Source: Thermodesulfovibrionales bacterium
Lineage (GTDB): Bacteria > Nitrospirota > Thermodesulfovibrionia > Thermodesulfovibrionales > UBA9159
Direction of reading: 5' to 3'
Assembly (NCBI GenBank): GCA_035686305.1
Contig: DASRZP010000063.1
Coordinates: 68,396 to 101,273 of the forward strand
DNA: 32,878 nucleotides
The notes under the pieces: generated by a model
What the model saw: only the letters and a program-made list of their open reading frames with translations
Database searches by the model: none
Told to the model about the DNA's origin: nothing
Made by a program: the position numbers and the translations under genes
Shown here: positions 7,079 through 15,902 of the stretch, in pieces
Numbering within the stretch: position 1 is the stretch's first letter
How the letters are laid out: every line of letters begins with the position of its first letter

Positions 7079-8089
7079 ATGAAAGTATTTCTTAAGATGG
7101 TCTTTGTACTGGCAGTTGTGTTGTCTTTCACCTCGGTGAATGCGGCGGAAACTCTTAACGGAGCAGGAGCATCATTCCCTTATCCGGTGTATTCTGCCTG
7201 GGCCTTTGACTATAACAAAGTAGCGGGAGTGCAGCTCAACTACCAGTCGATCGGCTCAGGTGGCGGTATCAAACAGATCACTGCGAGGACGGTCGATTTC
7301 GGAGCGTCCGATGCCCCTCTGACCACTGAAGAGTTGAACAAGGACGGTCTTCTTCAGTTTCCTGCGGTGATGGGGGGGGTTGTCCCCGTAGTGGCGATCC
7401 CTGGAGTGAAGGAGGGCCAACTCAGGCTCGATTCCGACGCGATTTGCAAGATCTACCTTGGGGATATAAAGCACTGGGATGACAGCAAGATCAAGTCCCT
7501 GAACCCTGGACTCAATCTGGCACATGATGAGATTACGGTCGTCCACAGGTCGGACGGTTCCGGAACAACCGCCATATTCACTACCTATCTGAGCGAACTC
7601 TGCCCTGACTGGAAGGATAAGGTCGGCGCCGGCACCTCGGTGAAATGGCCTGTCGGCATCGGCGGCAAAGGGAACGAGGGCGTTGCCAATTATACGAAGA
7701 GGACGCCGAACTCGATAGGATATGTCGAGTTTGCGTACGCGGAGCAGAATAAGCTCGCCTATGTGCTTCTCAAGAATCCTGCAGGCAATTTTGTGGAGCC
7801 CAATTTCAAAACCTTTGAGGATGCCGCGGCCACCGCCAATTTTGACCCCAAGAAACATTTTCATCTCTGGCTCGTCAACGCGCCCGGCAAGAACGCCTGG
7901 CCCATAGCCGGAGCAACCTTTATTCTCCTTGCGAAAGAAAAGACGGATTCCAATAAGAAAGTGGTCGCTTTTTACGACTGGGCTTTTAAGAACGGCGACA
8001 AGAAGGCGAATGAACTCGTTTACGTGCCCCTTCCAGCCTCTTTGAAAGACAAGATACGGGCTTACTGGAAGGCAAACGGTCTGCAATAG
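7079..8089 (+). CDS. pstS: Phosphate ABC transporter substrate-binding protein PstS
   Basis: This 336-aa periplasmic protein captures inorganic phosphate and delivers it to the PstC-PstA channel. A Sec signal peptide spans about residues 1-22 (basic MKVFLK, hydrophobic core, SVNAA cleavage region). The mature start LNGAGASFPYPVYSAW is the PstS signature for phosphate binding, and IGSGGGIKQ, DFGASDAPL and HRSDGSGTT form the other ligand loops. Length and order fit the family. The ATG has AAGGAGG five bases upstream. It heads pstSCAB-phoU and is preceded by two Pho-box-like promoters, so induction under phosphate limitation is expected. Confidence 0.98.
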   Translation: MKVFLKMVFVLAVVLSFTSVNAAETLNGAGASFPYPVYSAWAFDYNKVAGVQLNYQSIGSGGGIKQITARTVDFGASDAPLTTEELNKDGLLQFPAVMGGVVPVVAIPGVKEGQLRLDSDAICKIYLGDIKHWDDSKIKSLNPGLNLAHDEITVVHRSDGSGTTAIFTTYLSELCPDWKDKVGAGTSVKWPVGIGGKGNEGVANYTKRTPNSIGYVEFAYAEQNKLAYVLLKNPAGNFVEPNFKTFEDAAATANFDPKKHFHLWLVNAPGKNAWPIAGATFILLAKEKTDSNKKVVAFYDWAFKNGDKKANELVYVPLPASLKDKIRAYWKANGLQ

Positions 8090-8103
8090 ACTGCCGTATT
8101 GAA

Positions 8104-8136
8104 GGGAGGGCAGGTAAACCGGCCCTCCTTTTTTTC
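8104..8136 (+). terminator. Intrinsic terminator or attenuator between pstS and pstC
   Basis: GGAGGGC (8105-8111) pairs with GCCCTCC (8122-8128), extended inside by GGT/ACC, and is followed by seven T residues. It lies 15 bp after the pstS stop and before pstC. Partial termination here would give more pstS than transporter mRNA. Confidence 0.8.
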
Positions 8137-8174
8137 TTTCTGAGCATGGATTATAATAATACGTCGAGGATTAC

Positions 8175-9116
8175 ATGGCGACATCTGCAAAGAAGAATCC
8201 CATTGATACAATCTTTTCTCTTGTTACCGCAGCGGCATCGCTTACGGTAATCATTCTCATCATCGCCATCCTCTTTGAACTTTTTCGTGAATCGTCTCCT
8301 GCCATGGATAGATTCGGCGTCTGGAAATTCCTCTCTTCCACCGACTGGAACCCCGTCAAGGAATCATTCGGCGCTCTTACGAACATTTATGGAACGGTCC
8401 TTACGACGCTGCTGTCATTGGTGATGGCCATACCGGTTGCAATGGGCATCGCCATCTTCGTAACCGAGGTCTCACCCAATTTTCTGAAAGGGCCCATCGG
8501 GATTGGTATCGAGCTCCTGGCTGCAATACCGAGCATAATCTACGGCATGTGGGGCCTCTTCACGCTTTCTCCCATAATGAGCGGATACATTGAGCCCTTC
8601 CTGAAGAAGATTCTTGAAGGAGTGCCGATTGTCGGCGTCCTTTTTCAGGGGACCCCGATGGGGATCGACATACTGACCGCGAGCATAATCCTGAGCATTA
8701 TGATTATCCCCTTTACCGCGAGCATATCGAGAGACTCCTTTAATCTTACGCCTGCCGTTGTGAAGGAATCGGCATACGCCATCGGAGCAACGAAATGGGA
8801 GGTTGTGAAAGACGTTGTCATGCCTTATTCCAAACTTGGAGTATTTGGAGGCATTGTCCTCTCCCTCGGGAGGGCCCTCGGCGAGACCATGGCAGTCGCC
8901 TTTGTCCTCGGAAACAATCACAGAATTACGACATCGCTTTTTGACGCAGCCGCGACAATAACCGTCACCCTCGCCAATGAATTTGCCGAGGCAGATAAGG
9001 ACATATATCTCTCCTCCCTCTTCTATCTTGCATTGGTGCTCTTCATGATGAGTTTCATAACCCTCGCCATAGCCAAGTTCTTTCTCCTGAAAGCGGAAAG
9101 GAAATACTCGCGATGA
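8175..9116 (+). CDS. pstC: Phosphate ABC transporter permease PstC
   Basis: This 313-aa inner-membrane permease forms half of the phosphate channel. About six hydrophobic helices are visible, beginning at residues 17-38. The central motifs GIELLAAIPSIIYGMWGL and, near residue 235, SLGRALGETMAVAFVLGN (the permease EAA-type loop that contacts PstB) are typical of PstC. The ATG follows GAGGA by four bases. Its last bases overlap the pstA start as ATGA, indicating translational coupling. Confidence 0.97.
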   Translation: MATSAKKNPIDTIFSLVTAAASLTVIILIIAILFELFRESSPAMDRFGVWKFLSSTDWNPVKESFGALTNIYGTVLTTLLSLVMAIPVAMGIAIFVTEVSPNFLKGPIGIGIELLAAIPSIIYGMWGLFTLSPIMSGYIEPFLKKILEGVPIVGVLFQGTPMGIDILTASIILSIMIIPFTASISRDSFNLTPAVVKESAYAIGATKWEVVKDVVMPYSKLGVFGGIVLSLGRALGETMAVAFVLGNNHRITTSLFDAAATITVTLANEFAEADKDIYLSSLFYLALVLFMMSFITLAIAKFFLLKAERKYSR

Positions 9117-9952
9117 CGAGGGAACGATGGAGAAAAGCCGAAGGATTTTTCGCCCTTCTATTGAGCACCCTTGCCGCTTTCCTGGGCCTCTTCTGGCTTA
9201 TCTTCATTCTTGGCGACGTGCTTGTGCATGGAGTGAAGGCCCTCAATCTGGGTCTCTTCGTGAACGATCCGGTTCCCCCAGGAGTTGAGGGAGGCGGCTT
9301 GAGAAATGCCTTTACCGGACAGCTTCTCATAACCTTTTCTGCGACCCTGATCGGTGTGCCGATAGGAGTGCTCGGAGGCACATTCCTCGCAGAGTATGCG
9401 CGCGGTCACAGGATAGCCAGGCTCATCAGCGTTCTCGCCGACATCATGGTCAGTGTTCCATCCATTGTTATCGGCACCTTCATCTATGCTATTCTCGTCA
9501 AACCAATAGGTCATTTCAACGGCTGGGCAGGGGCAGTCGCGCTCTCGATCATCATGATCCCCGTCGTTCTCAGGACTACGGAGGATATGCTGTCCCTGGT
9601 GCCATGGACATTGCGGGAAGCGGCCTTTGCGTTGGGAGCCCCCTATTATACGGTGATAACGCAGGTGGTTTACCGGGGAGCGGCCACGGGCATCCTGACC
9701 GGTATCCTGCTTTCGATTGCCCGTGTTGCAGGAGAGACCGCTCCCCTGCTGTTTACGTCATTCAACAATGCATTTTTCTCGGTCGACATGAAGCAGCCTG
9801 TGGCCTCCCTGACGGTCACCATTTTTCAGTATGCCATGGGGCCTTATGAAAATTGGCATCAGCAGGCATGGGCTGCATCATTTGTCATTACCCTATTCAT
9901 CCTGCTCATCACAATCGCCGGACGGCTCATCATTAAATGGAGGTACAAATAG
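9113..9952 (+). CDS. pstA: Phosphate ABC transporter permease PstA
   Basis: The second permease of the phosphate channel, 279 aa, has about six membrane helices. [11 protein letters not shown] and the loop [17 protein letters not shown] are PstA signatures. It overlaps pstC by four bases and shares one base with the GTG start of pstB; its last codons also carry the GGAGG ribosome-binding site for pstB. Length is slightly short but within the family range. Confidence 0.97.
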   Translation: MTRERWRKAEGFFALLLSTLAAFLGLFWLIFILGDVLVHGVKALNLGLFVNDPVPPGVEGGGLRNAFTGQLLITFSATLIGVPIGVLGGTFLAEYARGHRIARLISVLADIMVSVPSIVIGTFIYAILVKPIGHFNGWAGAVALSIIMIPVVLRTTEDMLSLVPWTLREAAFALGAPYYTVITQVVYRGAATGILTGILLSIARVAGETAPLLFTSFNNAFFSVDMKQPVASLTVTIFQYAMGPYENWHQQAWAASFVITLFILLITIAGRLIIKWRYK

Positions 9953-10716
9953 TGCCTGAATCGATCGAACTCGAAGTCAAGGGACTCAATTTCTATTACG
10001 CAGGAGATATCGGCGCCTTGAAGAGCATAAGTCTCCCAATCTACAAGAATACTGTTACAGCATTGATCGGCCCTTCAGGATGCGGCAAGACGACCCTTCT
10101 TAGGTGCTTCAACCGCATGCATGACCTCTACCCGAAGAACAGATATGAAGGAGAGATCCTGTTCCAGGGAGAAAACATTCTTTCGAACGGGACGGACATC
10201 ATCAATCTGAGAAGCCGCATAGGAATGGTCTTTCAAAAGCCTACGCCATTCCCCATGAGCATCTTCGACAATATCGCCTACGGGTTGAAGCTCAAGGGAA
10301 TAACAAGGAGGGCAGAGCTTTCGGAACGAGTGGAGCGGGCGCTGAAACATTCTGTGCTCTGGGATGAGGTAAAAGACAAGCTCAGCGCCAGCGCCTATGA
10401 GCTTTCCGGCGGCCAGCAGCAACGGCTCGTTATTGCACGGGCCTTGGCGGTGAACCCTGAGGTTCTCCTTTTTGATGAGCCGACCTCAGCCCTCGATCCG
10501 ATCTCCACGGCCAAGATCGAAGAGTTGACGGACGTCCTCAAGAAGGATGTCACGATCGTTATCGTCACCCATAATATGCAGCAAGCCGCGAGGATTTCCG
10601 ACTGGGCAGGGTTTCTCATGCTCGGTGAACTCATAGAATTCGACAAGACCGACAGGATATTCACTGCGCCTTCGGAAAAGCTGACAGAAGACTATGTGAC
10701 GGGGAGGTTCGGATAA
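9952..10716 (+). CDS. pstB: Phosphate ABC transporter ATPase PstB
   Basis: The cytoplasmic ATPase that powers phosphate uptake. I place the start at GTG 9952 because GGAGG lies eight bases upstream; the in-frame ATG at 9937 lies inside pstA and has no ribosome-binding site. This gives 254 aa. Walker [11 protein letters not shown]-loop [13 protein letters not shown], signature LSGGQQQR, Walker [12 protein letters not shown] and the switch His in VTHNMQQA are all intact. The stop shares one base with the phoU start (TAATG). Confidence 0.97.
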   Translation: MPESIELEVKGLNFYYAGDIGALKSISLPIYKNTVTALIGPSGCGKTTLLRCFNRMHDLYPKNRYEGEILFQGENILSNGTDIINLRSRIGMVFQKPTPFPMSIFDNIAYGLKLKGITRRAELSERVERALKHSVLWDEVKDKLSASAYELSGGQQQRLVIARALAVNPEVLLFDEPTSALDPISTAKIEELTDVLKKDVTIVIVTHNMQQAARISDWAGFLMLGELIEFDKTDRIFTAPSEKLTEDYVTGRFG

Positions 10717-11390
10717 TGACTATCTTTGATGATGAACTGCAGCAGCTCAAGGACAAGATCCTGAAAATGGGCTCTTTCGTTGAGGACGCCATAAGGAATT
10801 CGATTCGGGCCCTTGTGGAACGTGATAGTGAGCTAGCACGAAAGGTCATCGAGAATGACAGAATCGTCAATACCCTCGATGTTGAAATCGATGAAGAGTC
10901 CATCCGGCTCATTGCCTTGAGACAGCCGAAGGCGGGCGACCTGCGGTTCATCACGACCGCCATGAAGATAACCACAGACCTCGAACGGATGGGGGACATG
11001 GCAGTGAATATCGCCGAGAGGGCCCTCGAACTCAACGAGGAACCGCTCCTTAAGCCCTATATCGACATCCCCCGGATGAGCCAGATCGGACAGGGAATGA
11101 CAAAGGACGCCCTCGATGCCTTTGTGACGAAAAACAAGAAGCTGGCCATGGACGTCATCATGAGGGACGATGAAGTGGATGAACTGAAGCATCAGGTCCT
11201 CAATGAATTGCTGTTCTTCATGGTCCAGGACCCGTCTACAGCCTCACGGGCGATGAAGATCAGTTTCGTTGCCCAATACCTGGAACGGATTGCAGACCAT
11301 GCCACGAATATTTCAGAGATGGTGATCTACCTTGTCGAAGGGAAGATCATACGGCACATGATACCGCCCGTCGGTCACCATGAGGCATGA
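10716..11390 (+). CDS. phoU: Phosphate uptake regulator PhoU
   Basis: The 224-aa helical protein links PstSCAB activity to PhoR/PhoB signalling. Two PhoU repeats are visible, each with the E/D-rich metal-binding pattern: IALRQPKAGDLRFITTAMKI with DLERMGDMAVNIAE in the first half, and YLERIADHATNISEMVIY in the second. It is the last gene of the pst operon and starts within the pstB stop. No phoR or phoB lies in this window. The next gene is convergent; the 150 bp after phoU holds only short, weak palindromes and no clear terminator. Confidence 0.97.
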   Translation: MTIFDDELQQLKDKILKMGSFVEDAIRNSIRALVERDSELARKVIENDRIVNTLDVEIDEESIRLIALRQPKAGDLRFITTAMKITTDLERMGDMAVNIAERALELNEEPLLKPYIDIPRMSQIGQGMTKDALDAFVTKNKKLAMDVIMRDDEVDELKHQVLNELLFFMVQDPSTASRAMKISFVAQYLERIADHATNISEMVIYLVEGKIIRHMIPPVGHHEA

Positions 11391-11541
11391 CAGAGAATAG
11401 CCCCCTGTGATCGTCCCGGCCACATAATCCGAAGAACAGTCTGTTTTGAGGGGACGGTGACGGTCCGCATACGCTGACTGACCAATACCTCTGACCCTTG
11501 ACTGCAAATCGGACGCCGACTCCAAAGCGGATGGATGATAA

Positions 11542-12327
11542 TTATGTGGGTAAGAAAGGACCCTTCCCCTGAACGATTCTCTGACTGACTTTGGTAAAGC
11601 AGGTGAGGTGACCGTCGGTGTAGGAGAGGGAGAAACTGTCATCCAGGAACTCAGCGAGGCAGTCGGCAACACTCAGGATCGTGAGCTGCTTACGGATGAC
11701 GGAGAGTCTGTAGGCAATGGTCCGGTAGATATCGCACCCTCCGTCGAAAGGCTTTACCGGGCGGTAGATGTAGATGAAGTCTGCTCTCTCAAGGTCGACG
11801 TTTCTTATGTCATCATTGATCCATTCCACACGGTCCGCGCTGATCCCGAGGGCTCTCTGAAATATCTGTCCGACGCGGATCATTTCAGCTGAGAGCTCGA
11901 TCTGTAATGTCCTCCGATGAGGACGGATGCGCTGAAGCAGTAACCCCTGCAGTCCGTTGCCTGCGCCGAGGTCGGCGACAACGGAGTCCGGCCTGATAAA
12001 GGATTTGGCCATGATGAGCGGTGAGAGGCCTCCCGGATGGCATGAGTATCCGTTTCCTGTGGCAAGGACTTTCCGTTCAGATGCCGAATACGTTGATCCG
12101 GCGCGGTGCAGACAAACGTAGAGAGCGACGAGGGCCTGTTCGGCAGCCGAAGGATCGTCGCCCTTGAGAGCGGTTAAGAAGCCTCTCAGGGAAGAGCCGA
12201 TCCCTGAGAGATAGGACTGAGTCGTAGCGTCGGCTGCAAGTCCGAAGATCGCCCGTGCTATGGTCCCCATCCCCTGTTCCGGGAACGTCTTTTCCAGTTG
12301 ATCGTTCAAGTCTTCAGGCAATTCCAT
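11542..12327 (-). CDS. Class I SAM-dependent methyltransferase, substrate unknown
   Basis: The 261-aa protein has a helical N-terminal region (1-105) and a Rossmann methyltransferase domain. Motif I reads VVADLGAGNGLQG (about 114-126), an acidic residue closes the next strand (LQIELS), and DDIRNVDLERADFIYIYRP resembles the motif II-IV region. The Asp/Asn-Pro-Pro-Tyr signature of nucleic-acid N-methyltransferases is absent, so a protein or small-molecule substrate is likelier. It lies 126 bp downstream of two small genes on the same strand and converges on phoU. The substrate cannot be read from the sequence. Confidence 0.75.
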   Translation of the reverse strand: MELPEDLNDQLEKTFPEQGMGTIARAIFGLAADATTQSYLSGIGSSLRGFLTALKGDDPSAAEQALVALYVCLHRAGSTYSASERKVLATGNGYSCHPGGLSPLIMAKSFIRPDSVVADLGAGNGLQGLLLQRIRPHRRTLQIELSAEMIRVGQIFQRALGISADRVEWINDDIRNVDLERADFIYIYRPVKPFDGGCDIYRTIAYRLSVIRKQLTILSVADCLAEFLDDSFSLSYTDGHLTCFTKVSQRIVQGKGPFLPT

Positions 12328-12453
12328 CGTACTTGTTTCCCGGTTCTCCAGAGAGCTGACAGAACTCCTCGCAAAAAATAGAGCTAGGAAGGGTGAGGTT
12401 CAGGAGACCGCCTTCTTGCCGAAACACGTTACCTCATGCCTCGCGGAGGGCTG

Positions 12454-12672
12454 TCAGTTAAGACAGATCTCGATGTCGGTGATAGGCCGACCAAAGACCG
12501 TGAAATTCGGTGAGGTCACCTTGAATGATACGCCATTCTCCTTGAGAAATTCATAGAAGCTGAAATTGACATCGTACCGGTAGTTGTGGAAGCTGTTCCA
12601 TAGCCCCTTGATCGTCTCTTCACTCGCATTTGTTATAACGAAGTGACTGTTGTCGACCATAAAGAAGAGCAT
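12454..12672 (-). CDS. Hypothetical protein, 72 aa
   Basis: The start is placed at ATG 12672 because GGGAGG sits eight bases upstream; a GTG at 12681 overlaps that site. The protein is soluble, rich in aromatic residues and asparagine, with no cysteine-based motif or membrane segment. It lies 19 bp downstream of a two-helix membrane protein gene on the same strand, so the two are probably co-transcribed. I recognise no family. Confidence 0.6.
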   Translation of the reverse strand: MLFFMVDNSHFVITNASEETIKGLWNSFHNYRYDVNFSFYEFLKENGVSFKVTSPNFTVFGRPITDIEICLN

Positions 12673-12691
12673 GTCTGTCACCTCCCTTCCC

Positions 12692-13192
12692 CTATTTGAC
12701 GACGGTGAGGCTGAACATCTTCAGCGTCATGTGGGGGCTGCTATGGGTCAGGAAGCTGTCGAGCAATCTGTCGATGAAGGACTGTCTCACCGTCTCATAT
12801 ACATCTACCATCATCTTTATTGCCCTCCCAAACCTCTTTACAAGGAGCGAGTTGATGATAACGGCTGTGATGATTACGAGGATCGTGCAAACCTGGGCGA
12901 GGAGGTTGAAGACGGGGTTGATGTTCAACACCATGCACGTTATGGAGAGGAGCAAAGCACCTATCATGCTCAGCATGACCTTTACGAGAAGGCTGTTACA
13001 CTTCTTGAGCCTTTCGGTCTTCTTGAATAAGGCGAATACTATCTCGGTCTGGAAGAGCTCTTCAGCGAAATCCTTGGCGAGCCCCATCTCGTTCCTTCTG
13101 ATCTTGCTGTCTATGAGGTTGAGAAGTCTTTCCCTCTCAAAATTGAGGTCTTCCTCATAGCAGATCATCTGTGGCGGTGTCATCTCCTTCAT
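12692..13192 (-). CDS. Hypothetical membrane protein with two transmembrane helices
   Basis: The 166-aa protein has a charged N-terminal helix (residues 12-65, rich in Glu, Arg and Lys). Two hydrophobic helices follow at about 68-90 and 95-117, joined by a short loop. A C-terminal region with RQSFIDRLLDSFLTHSS completes it. The ATG has AGGAGG nine bases upstream. It precedes the 72-aa gene and follows the sensor kinase gene after a 329-bp gap. A membrane partner of signalling or stress proteins is possible, but nothing in the sequence specifies it. Confidence 0.65.
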   Translation of the reverse strand: MKEMTPPQMICYEEDLNFERERLLNLIDSKIRRNEMGLAKDFAEELFQTEIVFALFKKTERLKKCNSLLVKVMLSMIGALLLSITCMVLNINPVFNLLAQVCTILVIITAVIINSLLVKRFGRAIKMMVDVYETVRQSFIDRLLDSFLTHSSPHMTLKMFSLTVVK

Positions 13193-13521
13193 GCTCGGGA
13201 ACCTCCTCTACAGGAATCTATCATTGTGCATGCAACGGACATGCCAATACTGCAATGCTAGGACCTGCGGGGGACAAGATGGCGACAGCTTCCAATGCCC
13301 TGATAGAAAAAGACAAAAACGTGTATGCCCTTTCCCGGGATGAGCACGAATATTGATTATTGGAGAGATGCAGCATGAAATATGTCACTCCTGTGCCAAT
13401 TTTGTGTTCGTCCTACACTTTTGTCTCCAAGACCCCTCACAAGTCTTCATCTGCCAACAACCCCTGCTCCCTTCCGAGGAGTGGATGCCATTCATCTCTC
13501 CCGAAGCAGCGCGAAAATAGG
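13193..13521. other. Intergenic region without recognised gene
   Basis: This 329-bp stretch separates the sensor kinase gene from the two-helix membrane protein gene on the same strand. It has mixed composition. I found no convincing RNA gene, repeat or conserved reading frame. It carries the AGGAGG ribosome-binding site of the membrane protein gene at its left edge and presumably that gene's promoter, which I could not pinpoint. Confidence 0.4.
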
Positions 13522-14868
13522 TTACTTCGGCAGGACAAAGTAGAAGTTGTTTCCATACTGCGTAGGCTCATATCCGACCACGCCGTGGTGCATCTCGACG
13601 GCATTCTTTATGAAAGAAAGACCGTGCCCTGTTCCTGGTTTGGCCTGAGAATTCGAGCCGCGGTATTCATCCTCAAAGATCTTCTCCCGTTCTGCGGGAG
13701 GGACGTGGGGGCCGGTGGTAAAGACGTTGTATTTGATTCCGTCCTTGCCTGGCCCGAAAAAATCCCGAATGATCTCCCGGCCGTAGGCCATGTACTTCTT
13801 CTTTTCGCCCTCATGGGTGACCACTTCCTCGGTGTATTTCAGGGCATTGGAGAATAGGTTTGCATACACCTGGGCCATGAGGCCCACGTCTACAACGCTG
13901 ATGACATCTTCGTCGGGGATCCCGCTGGACTGTTCCGACATCTCGATCCCGGCGAGTCTGAACCGTTCGGCGAATCTCTCGATCTGGGGTTTGAGGATGG
14001 TCTTGTTCATGTTGCAAGGCCTCGTGCGGAGGGTAAAATGTCCGGTCTCGAAATGACTTCTCCTGAGAAGGGTCTCGAGGAAGAGTGTCATATTCTGATA
14101 GTGTTTCTCGATATTCTCGATTTCTTCCAGGAGCCCGTCATTGACCTCCCGCAGCTCAGCAAGAAAGGTTTGCCGTTCTGCCTCGTCACAGCCCCCCTCC
14201 GATGGACCCTGTGCAAAGACCTTCTCCAGTTCGACGTTCTTCATGATCTTCCGCTTCAAATGCCTCAGATAGAGCTTGTAGATCATGTTCGGCGCGATGA
14301 TATTATGTTCAATGTCTGCTACGAGTGACCTGATGAATCTCAGATGTTCGATGTTCTTCTCGACGATGAAGCGGTTGTGTATGTTGAAGCCGATACGGTT
14401 GGCATACTTCTCAAAGAAGAGCTCTCCATGGGGTCCCAGATCCCTCACGGGGTGTATTTCGAGGAGACCGATGACATTGTCTCTGAGCTTGAAAGGAAGC
14501 TGGTCAGTAAGAAAATCCTTGCCCCGTATCGTCAGCACGAGGCTGTTCCCTTTCGAGTAATAGGGATGGTCATTCGGCCTTATCTCGGGAGGAGGGGGCG
14601 TAAGGAGCCCGAGCTCAGGATCTTCGGTCTTTGCGACAAGGACCAGATTGTTCAGCTTTGGGTCTATTACGTAGAGCCGCGCTTCCCGGTTAAAGAAACC
14701 CTTAGGGATCGCAACGCAGACCCTGTAGAGATCATCGATCCCGTCGAATTCCTGCGCCAGATCAAAAAAGGTTGTTAACGCGTTATTTTCTGTTTGTGTG
14801 AAATCATAGTGGTTGTAATCGACCTTTTTTGTTTGAATCCGCTCCAGGATAAAATTCAGTGTCGCCAT
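13522..14868 (-). CDS. Soluble sensor histidine kinase (GAF-like sensor, HisKA-like, HATPase_c)
   Basis: The 448-aa protein has no membrane segment. Residues 30-170 look like a GAF-type sensory domain. A dimerisation region follows with EHNIIAPN, where His188 and Pro193 fit the H-box spacing H-x4-P; a long helix with a coiled-coil-like EELREVNDGLLEEIENIEKH character comes next. The ATPase domain shows an N box (NLFSNALKYTE), a G1-like segment TTGPHVPP in which the usual Asp is Thr, an F-box-like IFEDEYRG, and a G2 box GTGHGLSFIKNAV. There is no adjacent response regulator. Kinase activity is likely but the altered G1 box leaves doubt. The signal is unknown. Confidence 0.75.
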   Translation of the reverse strand: MATLNFILERIQTKKVDYNHYDFTQTENNALTTFFDLAQEFDGIDDLYRVCVAIPKGFFNREARLYVIDPKLNNLVLVAKTEDPELGLLTPPPPEIRPNDHPYYSKGNSLVLTIRGKDFLTDQLPFKLRDNVIGLLEIHPVRDLGPHGELFFEKYANRIGFNIHNRFIVEKNIEHLRFIRSLVADIEHNIIAPNMIYKLYLRHLKRKIMKNVELEKVFAQGPSEGGCDEAERQTFLAELREVNDGLLEEIENIEKHYQNMTLFLETLLRRSHFETGHFTLRTRPCNMNKTILKPQIERFAERFRLAGIEMSEQSSGIPDEDVISVVDVGLMAQVYANLFSNALKYTEEVVTHEGEKKKYMAYGREIIRDFFGPGKDGIKYNVFTTGPHVPPAEREKIFEDEYRGSNSQAKPGTGHGLSFIKNAVEMHHGVVGYEPTQYGNNFYFVLPK

Positions 14869-14963
14869 ATCTTCGGCCTTCCCTGTGAAATCTTCGCCTC
14901 CTCTGAGGGGGTCACGCTACAGAACAGACAGGGTCATTTTCATTATAGCAAACCTTTTTTCCG

Positions 14964-15350
14964 TCAGAGTAATATCCTGATCTCTTCAGGGATAGCGATG
15001 GGTCTGAGGTTCTTCCCCACACAGACCAACGTCGTCTTTGCTTCACTTACGACCTTCTCCACCCTGAGGATCCTTTGGGAGAACCGGATAGCAGCGGGTC
15101 GAGTGTTCTCGATTGACGTGAGTATGCGGATCGTATCCTGGTAGCGGGCAGGCAATTTGTAATCGATCTCGACTCTGGCAACGACAAAGATGATTCCGTC
15201 CTTGGACAGTTTTTTGAGGTCCACTCCCTTCACCAAAAAGAATTCCGTGCGAGCCTCCTCAAGATATTTGAGGTAATTGGCGTAGTAGACTACCCCACCG
15301 CAATCGGTGTCGTGGTAATATATCTTCTTTTCATAGGAGTGATCGTCCAT
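14964..15350 (-). CDS. YbgC/FadM-type acyl-CoA thioesterase (hotdog fold)
   Basis: The 128-aa protein matches 4-hydroxybenzoyl-CoA thioesterase-like enzymes, which hydrolyse acyl-CoA thioesters in the cytosol. The signature YYHDTDCGGVVYYANYLKYL contains the catalytic Asp, followed by EEARTEFF on the central hotdog helix. The later strands (VVARVEIDYKLPARYQDTI) agree with the fold. It is transcribed divergently from the DUF1284 gene across a 59-bp gap that must hold both promoters. Substrate chain length cannot be told. Confidence 0.88.
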   Translation of the reverse strand: MDDHSYEKKIYYHDTDCGGVVYYANYLKYLEEARTEFFLVKGVDLKKLSKDGIIFVVARVEIDYKLPARYQDTIRILTSIENTRPAAIRFSQRILRVEKVVSEAKTTLVCVGKNLRPIAIPEEIRILL

Positions 15351-15409
15351 GGTCCCTTTATTTTACCTGAAGGATATGGAAAATTTGCTAACCTATGGAG
15401 AGGTGAAGC

Positions 15410-15823
15410 ATGCCGAGACTAAGAGGACATCATCTCATCTGCCTCCGGTTCTTTCAAGGTGAGGGGTACTCTCCGGAGTTTGTGCATAACCTCACGGCCG
15501 TTCTGAATCTCGCAAGGGACGGGGATATTATAGAGCATTGCGATGGACCGGACGATATCTGCCGGAGATGTCCTCATCTCCACGATGAGAAGTGCCGATA
15601 CACCGAGACTGCAGAGGCAGAGGTGAGGGGAATGGACGAAAAAGCCCTGAGTCTCCTCCGCCTAGACCGGGGGAAGTTCGTCCGCTGGCGGCAACTAAGG
15701 GAAAGACTGCCGGAAGTGTTCCACGAATGGTACGGATTGTATTGCACGCGCTGCGCCTGGAAAGGGGCCTGCGAAAGGGATGAAGCATACAGGCAGTTGG
15801 TCAGAGAAAAGAAGGAAGGTTGA
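15410..15823 (+). CDS. DUF1284 family Cys-rich protein
   Basis: The 137-aa protein opens LRGHHLICLRFFQGEGYSPEF, the DUF1284 signature. Cysteines occur as CRRCPHLHDEKC in the middle and CTRCAWKGAC near the end, a pattern often annotated as iron-sulfur binding, without firm proof of function. The ATG follows a GGAGAGG site. Its 3' neighbour, the inositol-phosphatase-like gene, is co-directional after 79 bp. Confidence 0.8.
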   Translation: MPRLRGHHLICLRFFQGEGYSPEFVHNLTAVLNLARDGDIIEHCDGPDDICRRCPHLHDEKCRYTETAEAEVRGMDEKALSLLRLDRGKFVRWRQLRERLPEVFHEWYGLYCTRCAWKGACERDEAYRQLVREKKEG

Positions 15824-15902
15824 CTAGTCCGGATTATCTTCATCAGTGGCTAAAGAGGCCGAAGGTTGCGATGAAGAGATCCATGCTGTACAATAGATCG
15901 CC

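Noticed and set aside
11391-11541. Candidate terminator after phoU
   Set aside because: Only 4-5 bp palindromes (for example GGAC/GTCC and AACAG/CTGTT) without a proper stem and T run.
13171-13356. A 61-codon plus-strand frame in the kinase upstream gap
   Set aside because: It has no plausible ribosome-binding site, low-complexity start and no recognisable motif, and it overlaps the start of the membrane protein gene on the other strand.
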